Below are positions 58,406 through 64,000 of a stretch of DNA of 64,000 nt, in pieces. Source of the DNA: UQRS01 sp050946935 (GTDB lineage: Bacteria > Bacillota > Clostridia > Oscillospirales > Acutalibacteraceae); the NCBI GenBank assembly GCA_050946935.1, contig JBMNVR010000010.1:1-64000 (forward strand), written 5' to 3'. A program made the translations under genes and the position numbers. Every line of letters starts with the position of its first letter. Position 1 is the stretch's first letter. The notes below the pieces were generated by a model. It searched no databases. It worked only from the letters and a program-made list of their open reading frames with translations, and was not told where the DNA came from.

Positions 58406-58912
58406 ATGAGAAATGATGTCTTTTTAAACAAAATTAATGAAATTCGAAGAGCTTTGGATTTAGAGTTATATAATTGTGCATTATCTTTAGCATTAACGCT
58501 TCCCGATATTTGCGGAAAAGTTGAATCTCCTACTGAAAGTTCGAACAAACGATACAAATTGTGGTTTGATAAATATGCAAAGCATCTATTCACATCGCCT
58601 ACTACCAAATTGCCTGAAAATGTTACAATAGACTATATAATTTTTACTGCTGAAGAATGTTGGGCGTTGAGATGTGCCTTATTACACGCTGGTAATTATG
58701 ATGTGAAAAAAACAACACTTTCAAAAATTGATCTCCATGCTCACAAAAAAGGAAAAGATAATTATAGCCATATTTTACGGGACTCACATTATGCAGATTT
58801 TGATGTGATATTTATTTGTGAAAAACTTTGTAATGCTGCAGAGCAGTACTATATGGAAAGTAATAATAAAACGAATTTTTCAAATGATGAAATACGAATT
58901 GACACTTGGTAA
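58406..58912 (+). CDS. HEPN-like protein (R-x4-H motif), unknown function
   Basis: A 168-residue AT-rich, helical, cytosolic protein. I recognise the style of a widespread hypothetical family: ALDLELYNCALSLALTLPDI near the start and AEECWALRCALLHAGNYD in the middle. R89 and H94 form the R-x4-H motif that defines HEPN RNases, although members of this family have not been shown to cut RNA. AGAAGGA precedes the ATG at 58406. The gene lies just outside the right repeat of the integrase element, between two related hairpins. No antitoxin-like partner gene is visible beside it. Confidence 0.6.
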   Translation: MRNDVFLNKINEIRRALDLELYNCALSLALTLPDICGKVESPTESSNKRYKLWFDKYAKHLFTSPTTKLPENVTIDYIIFTAEECWALRCALLHAGNYDVKKTTLSKIDLHAHKKGKDNYSHILRDSHYADFDVIFICEKLCNAAEQYYMESNNKTNFSNDEIRIDTW

Positions 58913-59150
58913 ACAAATCCAGACGATACTATTCCGCAGACGCTTTTGCAACACTTTTTGCAACATGAGCGAGGATAACCTATGAAACGCAGAGAAAAAC
59001 GGCTTGAAAAACAAGCTAAAACGGCTTAATATAGAGCATATATAACCCATATGATAATAATGGGGAACTTTCTTCTTGTCTGCTGCACTCCTCGCCGAAA
59101 GCCATTTTTTGCCATCGGCAGAGCCGGTGATTAACTTTGGTCAACCAACA

Positions 59151-59192
59151 AAAGCGCCGGAAGCTCTGAAGAATCCAGGCTTCCGGCGCTTT
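59151..59192 (+). terminator. hairpin of a repeated family, copy 2
   Basis: AAAGCGCCGGAAG pairs with CTTCCGGCGCTTT (59151-59163 with 59180-59192), loop ending ATCCAGG as in copy 1. It follows the HEPN-like gene by 238 bp. The gap 58913-59481 also holds a 15-codon frame at 58982 with a weak site, which I do not count as a gene. Confidence 0.6.
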
Positions 59193-59372
59193 CCTCTCTA
59201 TATAACAAACGTTTTTTCCTCTATTACAGCAACGGTAAACTTTTGCCAGCATTCGAAAATGAGAATTTTGTGCTAAACCTTTTGCTGCTGAAAAAATCCG
59301 GTTCACGCACAGTGCGGCGCGTTTTGATTATACATCTGTCTCTTCCAAATACCGGAAAAACGGTTTCAAAAT

Positions 59373-59447
59373 GTAACGGTTTGTAAGCAAACCGTAATCC
59401 AACTGTAATCGCGCTGAAACGACTTCCCCGGCAAAACTGTATATAAT
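59373..59447 (+). promoter_or_regulatory. GTAA direct repeats and -10 box upstream of a secreted-protein gene
   Basis: GTAA occurs at 59373, 59383, 59394 and 59405, i.e. at 10-11-11 bp spacing, with an ACGGTTTG/CAAACCGT palindrome (59376-59395) across the first three. TATAAT lies at 59442-59447 without a good -35. Helically phased repeats are typical of OmpR/PhoB-type response regulator binding. Confidence 0.45.
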
Positions 59448-59481
59448 AAGAATACAGATTTTGAAAGGGAGAGGGCAAACC

Positions 59482-60174
59482 ATGAAACGAACGGTTCTGG
59501 TCGTCACGGCAACGCTGGTGTTTGTTGCGCTTACCTTCACCGCGCTTGGCGGCATCTCGGCAACCGAAAGCACGGAACCGACGCTGAACGCCACCTCCTC
59601 CGCGCCGGAGGCGGCTAAGCTGGCCGCCGTGCTGAATGAAACGGACACCGCCCTTTACGCCCGGCTGTCCCAGTTGGTTCAACTCAACCGCGTATTTGAC
59701 GATTGCTTTGATTCCGACACGGTTCTGGTGGATGAAGCCTCCGTCATCCTGCTCGACTCGGCCGAGACGCTCGAAAACGGCGACCGCGTCATCAAGCAGT
59801 CCTATATCATTTCCTTTATTTACGACCTGTATGGCAAAGTGATCGACCCCCTCTCTTTACCGTCCGTATACACCGCTGGCGCGCCGGCGGGATATTTCCA
59901 CATCATTCCGCGCGGCTATGACGAGATGGAGAGCGAGATTATCTCGCTGTCGGTTGGACAGGATGGTCAGATCACCGCCGCCGTCAAACTGACCGTCCGC
60001 TCCCATTGGGGAGAGGCGTCTGAGGCACAGGCGACCTTCACTTTCGTGCAGAACACCAAATCGGCTTTCGGATACAATTTGCTGAAAGCGGAGGTTACGG
60101 CGCCCGAAGCACAAACACCGTCCACACAGCCTGATCTTGCCGCAGATCTCGCCGGACCGGCGCTGTCCTATTGA
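59482..60174 (+). CDS. exported protein of unknown function, 230 aa
   Basis: MKRTVLVVTATLVFVALTFT begins a signal peptide or anchor. The mature part has an acidic, Ala/Glu-rich start, a helical segment (LNETDTALYARLSQLVQLNR) and beta-rich sequence (DRVIKQSYIISFIYDLYGKV, DEMESEIISLSVGQDGQITA), ending in a Pro/Thr-rich tail. I do not recognise a family. GGGAGAGGG precedes the ATG at 59482. It may be controlled by the repeats upstream and is closed by a strong terminator. Confidence 0.65.
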   Translation: MKRTVLVVTATLVFVALTFTALGGISATESTEPTLNATSSAPEAAKLAAVLNETDTALYARLSQLVQLNRVFDDCFDSDTVLVDEASVILLDSAETLENGDRVIKQSYIISFIYDLYGKVIDPLSLPSVYTAGAPAGYFHIIPRGYDEMESEIISLSVGQDGQITAAVKLTVRSHWGEASEAQATFTFVQNTKSAFGYNLLKAEVTAPEAQTPSTQPDLAADLAGPALSY

Positions 60175-60239
60175 GCAGAGGGCGGCCGCCGCACACAGAA
60201 GCAATCTATCCTGTTTCACCGAAAAAACGCGCCTCTTAC

Positions 60240-60268
60240 AGCCAGCGTCTTCTGACGCTGGCTTTTTT
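60240..60268 (+). terminator. terminator of the exported-protein gene
   Basis: AGCCAGCGTC (60240-60249) pairs with GACGCTGGCT (60254-60263) around TTCT, then six T residues. Confidence 0.9.
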
Positions 60269-60379
60269 GATTCAGGCCAACCTGGGCCGGAGGTGCGATG
60301 CACCGCTTCGCACCGGCTGGCAGGCTGTTTTTTGCAGTGTCCCTATCCCAAAAGCGGCCACACTACCGCAGCCGGCGAA

Positions 60380-60421
60380 AAAACCGCGGACTTTCCTTTT
60401 TCCAGAAAAGCCCGCGGTTTT
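60380..60421 (-). terminator. terminator of the dehydratase operon
   Basis: AAAACCGCGG (60380-60389) pairs with CCGCGGTTTT (60412-60421); on the minus strand it ends in a T-run 32 bp after the stop at 60453. Confidence 0.8.
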
Positions 60422-60452
60422 GTTCGGTCCTTTGCATTGTGGAGGCGTTTTT

Positions 60453-61784
60453 TCAGGCGCCGGTCGCCGCCTTCTCCCGCTCGGAAGAGAGAGGCTCCGT
60501 TTCCCTCTTCGCCTGCTCTTTCTCCGCCATCATGCGGGCATTGGCCAGCATCAGCTTGATGCGGTTCTCCTGATTGATGCGGGTTGCGCCAGGGTCGTAG
60601 TCGATGGCGACAATGTTGGCCTCAGGATGGCGGTTCTTGATCGCGCGGATCATCCCCTTGCCGGCGATGTGGTTGGGCAAACAGCCGAACGGCTGGGTGC
60701 AGACGATGTTGGTGATGCCGTCGTCGATCAGCTCAAGCATCTCGCCGGTCAGCAACCACCCCTCCCCCATCTTGTTCCCATAACCAAGATATCCGGGAAT
60801 TTTTTTGTAAATTTCGGCAAATGGCTCAGGCGCACGGAACCGGGGCTTGCGCTTAATGGCCGAGATCAGCCATCGCTGCCGCTTTTCAATGAATTTTTGG
60901 AGAATAGCACAGACCAGCCGTTTGAAAGGGTTGCCGCCATATAGCTCGACGTCGACCACACGGTTATTTGTCTTAAATATCGCGAAGTCGATCAGGCCGG
61001 GCACGACCGGCTCGCACCCCTCAGAGAGGAGAAAATCCTCCAGATTATTATTGCCGAGTGGGGAGTATTTGATATAAATCTCCCCCACGACGCCAACGCG
61101 GATTTTTTTCTCCCCCGTGACGGGGATGGCATCAAAATCGTCGGCAATGTCGTCCAGGTTTTTCAGAAAAGATTTCTTGGTCACACCCTTCAGATCCTTG
61201 AACTGATCGACCAGTTCGTTCACCCATTTGTCAATGGTGCGCTGGGTTGCCCCCTGTTCCAGCTCATACGGGCGGCATTGATTGGCCATCTGCACAATCA
61301 TATCGCCGTACACCATGGCGTAGATCATCCGGACGAGAAATTTCAGTCCCAGCTTAAATCCGGGATTTTTGTCCAGGCCCGACAGGTTGAGTGAGATAAC
61401 CGGCACATACTCCAATCCGGCTTTTTTGAGCGCCTTGCGCAGCAGGTGTATGTAGTTGGAGGCGCGGCAGCCTCCGCCGGTCTGGGTGATAATCAGGGCG
61501 ACCTTATGCGGATCGTAGCGACCGGACTCGACCGCCTCGATCAGTTGACCAATGACCAGCAGCGCCGGGTAACAGGTGTCGTTGTGGACGTATTTCAGCC
61601 CGGTATCGACGATCCCCCGATGGTTGGAGGTCAGCATGTCGCACTTGAACCCCTCCAGCTCCAGGCATTTTTTCATCATACTGAAGTGAACCGGCAGCAT
61701 CTGCGGCATCAGGATGGTGTATTCTTTTTTCATCTCCTCCGTGAAGAGGAGGCGTCCGTTTTTGTCATAGACAAGCTCTGCCAT
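60453..61784 (-). CDS. 2-hydroxyacyl-CoA dehydratase D-component-like protein
   Basis: A 443-residue member of the HgdB/FldB-like superfamily. The visible cysteines that can hold a 4Fe-4S cluster include those in YVHNDTCYPALLVIGQLIE and TQTGGGCRASNY; a late motif is CTQPFGCLPNHIAGKGM. In this subgroup the protein pairs with a large BadF-type activase, not the classical FldBC/FldI set, and the substrate is unknown. Its ATG begins immediately after the TAG of the upstream activase gene, so the two are coupled. Confidence 0.85.
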   Translation of the reverse strand: MAELVYDKNGRLLFTEEMKKEYTILMPQMLPVHFSMMKKCLELEGFKCDMLTSNHRGIVDTGLKYVHNDTCYPALLVIGQLIEAVESGRYDPHKVALIITQTGGGCRASNYIHLLRKALKKAGLEYVPVISLNLSGLDKNPGFKLGLKFLVRMIYAMVYGDMIVQMANQCRPYELEQGATQRTIDKWVNELVDQFKDLKGVTKKSFLKNLDDIADDFDAIPVTGEKKIRVGVVGEIYIKYSPLGNNNLEDFLLSEGCEPVVPGLIDFAIFKTNNRVVDVELYGGNPFKRLVCAILQKFIEKRQRWLISAIKRKPRFRAPEPFAEIYKKIPGYLGYGNKMGEGWLLTGEMLELIDDGITNIVCTQPFGCLPNHIAGKGMIRAIKNRHPEANIVAIDYDPGATRINQENRIKLMLANARMMAEKEQAKRETEPLSSEREKAATGA

Positions 61785-64000
61785 CTAATGATTCTCCTTT
61801 TTCTCGCTGGCGGCCAGAAGGCTGCGTATACGAATCTTCACAGCGCCCAGATTGTAGATTTCGTCGATCTTGATCTGGGTGTACAGCTTACCGCTGCTCT
61901 CTAAAATCTCCCGCACTTCGTCGCCGGTGATGGCGTCGATGCCGCACCCGAAGGAGACGAGCTGGATCAGCTCCATATCCGGCTGGGTAGCGACGTAGCG
62001 CGCGGCGCTGTAGAGCCGACTGTGATAGGTCCACTGGTTGAGCACATGGGTCGGGGATTTCGGCATCAGATGGGCCACCGCGTCCTCGGTCACGACGCAG
62101 AGGCCGAAGGAGGTCAGCAGGGAATTGATGCCGTGATTGATCTCCGGATCGATATGGTAGGGGCGGCCGGCCAAAACGATGATCCTGTGTCCGCCGGCCC
62201 GCGCCAACTCGATGATGCGGCGGCCCTCCTCCTCCACCGTTTTGCGGTAGAGATCATAGGCAGCGTAAGCCTTGTCGGCCGCAGCGGAGACCTCCCCCTT
62301 AGGAATGCCGAACGCCTCCGCAAAATAGCCGGCAGCGTGCTTTTTGAAATCCTTCCTGCGGTGGAGGCCGAAATAGGGCATCAGGAATTGTTTGTCCTGC
62401 AGCCGCCCGACGTTGGCTTTCAGCAGCTCGGGATAGTACGCCACAACCGGGCAGTTGTAGTGATTGTCCCCCAGCCCTTCGTCAAAATTATAGGGCAGAC
62501 AGGGGTAAAAAATCGTGTCGACGCCCGCGTCCAGCAGCGCCTCGATATGTCCGTGCATCAGCTTGGCGGGGTAGCAAACCGTATCCGATGGAATGGTGTA
62601 CTGCCCCTTGATATAAATTTTCCGGTTGGAGTCGGGAGAGAGCACCACCTCAAAATCCAGCGCGGTGAAAAAGGCATGCCAGAAGGGAAGGTTCTCATAC
62701 ATATTCAGCCCCATCGGAAGGCCGATTTTCCCCCGCGCGCCGGTCTTTCCCTTCCCGATCGGGGGGAGGGCGCGGAAGAGGTCGTGCTTGAAGGCATACA
62801 TGTCCGGCAGGCCGGTCGACTGCTTTTTGCCCAGCCCCCGCTCGCACCGGTTGCCCGAGATAAATTTCCGGCCGCCGGAAAATTCGTTGATGGTCAGGTT
62901 GCAGCGGTTGGTGCACTGCTTACAAACGGCCGGACGAGAGGTGTGAACAAAGCCCGCAAGCTCCTCCGGCCCGATGAGGGCGGATTTCTCCAACCCCAGT
63001 TCCTTGACGGCGAGCGCCGCGCCAAACGCGCCCATGATACCGGAGATAACCGGGCGGGTAACCTCCCTGCCCATCTCCAGCTCGAAGCTGCGCAGCACCG
63101 CGTCGTTTAAGAAGGTGCCGCCCTGCACGACGAGATGCTTACCCAGATCGTCGGCATGGCTGGCGCGGATGACCTTATAGATCGCGTTTTTGACCACGCT
63201 CATCGAAAGGCCGGCCGAAATATCCTCGACCGTGGCCCCCTCCTTTTGCGCCTGCTTGACCGAGGAGTTCATAAACACGGTACAGCGTGAGCCGAGGTCA
63301 ACCGGATGCTTTGCCCGAAGCCCCAGCGCGGCGAAATCAGCGATGGTATAACCGAGAGCTTTGGCGAAGGTCTCCAAAAAAGAGCCGCAGCCGGAGGAGC
63401 AGGCCTCGTTCAGCATGATACTGTCCACCGCGCCGTTGCGGATTTTGAAACATTTCATGTCCTGCCCACCGATATCCATGATAAAATCGACATCGGGATT
63501 GAAATGGCGGGCGGCGTTCAGATGGGCCACCGTCTCTACCAAACCGAGGTCGCAGTTGAAAGCATTTTTGATCAGATCCTCACCATAGCCGGTCACCGCT
63601 GCACCGGCGATGGTCACCCGGCCGCCGATGGTCCTGTAAATTTCCTCCAACTGAGACCGGACGACCGAGACGGGATTGCCGTTGTTGGAAGCGTAATAGC
63701 TGTACAGCAGCTCATCCTTATCCGAGAGCAGAGCCAGCTTGGTCGTGGTGGAGCCGGCGTCGATGCCGAGATATGCCTTCCCTGTATAAGAGGAAAGCTC
63801 CCGCCGCGGGGCGTCGGCCTTGGCATGGCGAGCACAAAAGGCTGCGTACTCCTCCTCCGAACTGAAGAGCGGAGAAAGGGTGACCGATTGGGTTGTGGCA
63901 TCGGTCGCGCTTTCGATTTTCTCCAGCACCGTATGATAATCCGTATCCTCTGAATTGACGGCGTAGAGGGCCGCACCGTACCCGACAAAACAGTCGCCGT
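61785..64000 (-). CDS. acyl-CoA dehydratase activase (BadF/BadG-type ATPase), C-terminal part, runs off the right edge
   Basis: The frame is open to the window edge (GDCFVGYGAALYA before the first internal start candidates), so the start lies outside. The visible part comprises the end of one ASKHA ATPase domain, a second BadF domain (YLGIDAGSTTTKLALLSD, ending in MDIGGQDMKCFKI and NEACSSGCGSFLE with the cluster cysteines), and the DUF2229-type C-terminal half (CKQCTNRCNLT, SDTVCYPAKLMHGHIE, FGCGIDAITGDEVREIL). Complete proteins of this type run to about 1,400 residues. It hydrolyses ATP to drive electron transfer to the neighbouring dehydratase component; exact substrate is unknown. Confidence 0.88.
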   Translation of the reverse strand, partial: GDCFVGYGAALYAVNSEDTDYHTVLEKIESATDATTQSVTLSPLFSSEEEYAAFCARHAKADAPRRELSSYTGKAYLGIDAGSTTTKLALLSDKDELLYSYYASNNGNPVSVVRSQLEEIYRTIGGRVTIAGAAVTGYGEDLIKNAFNCDLGLVETVAHLNAARHFNPDVDFIMDIGGQDMKCFKIRNGAVDSIMLNEACSSGCGSFLETFAKALGYTIADFAALGLRAKHPVDLGSRCTVFMNSSVKQAQKEGATVEDISAGLSMSVVKNAIYKVIRASHADDLGKHLVVQGGTFLNDAVLRSFELEMGREVTRPVISGIMGAFGAALAVKELGLEKSALIGPEELAGFVHTSRPAVCKQCTNRCNLTINEFSGGRKFISGNRCERGLGKKQSTGLPDMYAFKHDLFRALPPIGKGKTGARGKIGLPMGLNMYENLPFWHAFFTALDFEVVLSPDSNRKIYIKGQYTIPSDTVCYPAKLMHGHIEALLDAGVDTIFYPCLPYNFDEGLGDNHYNCPVVAYYPELLKANVGRLQDKQFLMPYFGLHRRKDFKKHAAGYFAEAFGIPKGEVSAAADKAYAAYDLYRKTVEEEGRRIIELARAGGHRIIVLAGRPYHIDPEINHGINSLLTSFGLCVVTEDAVAHLMPKSPTHVLNQWTYHSRLYSAARYVATQPDMELIQLVSFGCGIDAITGDEVREILESSGKLYTQIKIDEIYNLGAVKIRIRSLLAASEKKENH

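Noticed and set aside
58982..59029. 15-codon Lys/Arg-rich frame with a weak ribosome site
   Set aside because: Too short and without independent support; probably the tail of decayed element DNA.
1..64000. CRISPR array
   Set aside because: No series of regularly spaced short repeats was seen anywhere in the window.

Overview
The window looks like the chromosome of an anaerobic, spore-former-related Gram-positive bacterium of the class Clostridia, most likely a gut Oscillospirales/Ruminococcaceae-type organism. The clues are an hrcA-grpE-dnaK-dnaJ operon under a perfect CIRCE operator, DUF4364 and DUF896 proteins, KtrAB-type potassium uptake, a 2-hydroxyacyl-CoA dehydratase/activase pair, two dockerin-bearing secreted proteins, strong GGAGG ribosome sites, and a GC-rich backbone interrupted by AT-rich islands. 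The genus assignment is inference; no rRNA gene is present.

Layout. 1-1016: debris of a prophage minor-capsid gene carrying a toxin-like tip and a candidate immunity gene. 1.2-4.5 kb: HAD nucleotidase, glutamate 5-kinase, a Pro-tRNA editing deacylase homologue and a divergent LysR regulator. 4.8-9.3 kb: nucleotide-sugar dehydratase/epimerase (CapD/PglF type) and a GH36 alpha-galactosidase. 9.5-12.8 kb: Dabb protein, DUF896, KtrA, KtrB and tRNA-Pro(CGG), all on minus. 13.2-15.0 kb: two orphan secreted-protein genes (one broken) and a candidate small RNA with its own promoter and terminator. 15.0-18.4 kb: DUF4364, iron-sulfur-flavoprotein-like protein, a PyrB carrying a PyrI-like zinc tail, and an AraC regulator.

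18.5-26.3 kb is an AT-rich acquired island. It is bounded by a decayed serine-recombinase tail and a decayed TnpV gene. It carries a LysR regulator with a palindromic operator, a lipoprotein flavodoxin, a MATE exporter, a tautomerase, a CMD-cupin fusion, a PPC-domain protein, a flavin reductase and an iron alcohol dehydrogenase. Together these read as a redox or electrophile-handling cluster.

26.6-31.6 kb is the heat-shock operon. 31.7-45 kb holds a dockerin/CHAP wall hydrolase, a MarR-controlled heterodimeric ABC exporter, a U32 (TrhP-like) protein, MltG, a small Cys/Gly-rich membrane peptide, a thyX-tmk-DJ-1-FTHF cyclo-ligase operon and a PRPP synthetase. 45-54 kb holds an FAD oxidoreductase, a dockerin GH76 protein, DegV, glmS, purC and guaA.

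Right after guaA sits a compact AT-rich element (54225-58195) flanked by a 16-bp direct repeat. It has a tyrosine integrase, a sigma-70-like protein, a second region-4-like protein, a SIMPL protein and a small HTH-like protein, with no relaxase or replication gene visible. Immediately outside it is a HEPN-like gene enclosed by two related hairpins. The window ends with a secreted orphan protein and a 2-hydroxyacyl-CoA dehydratase/activase pair running off the right edge.
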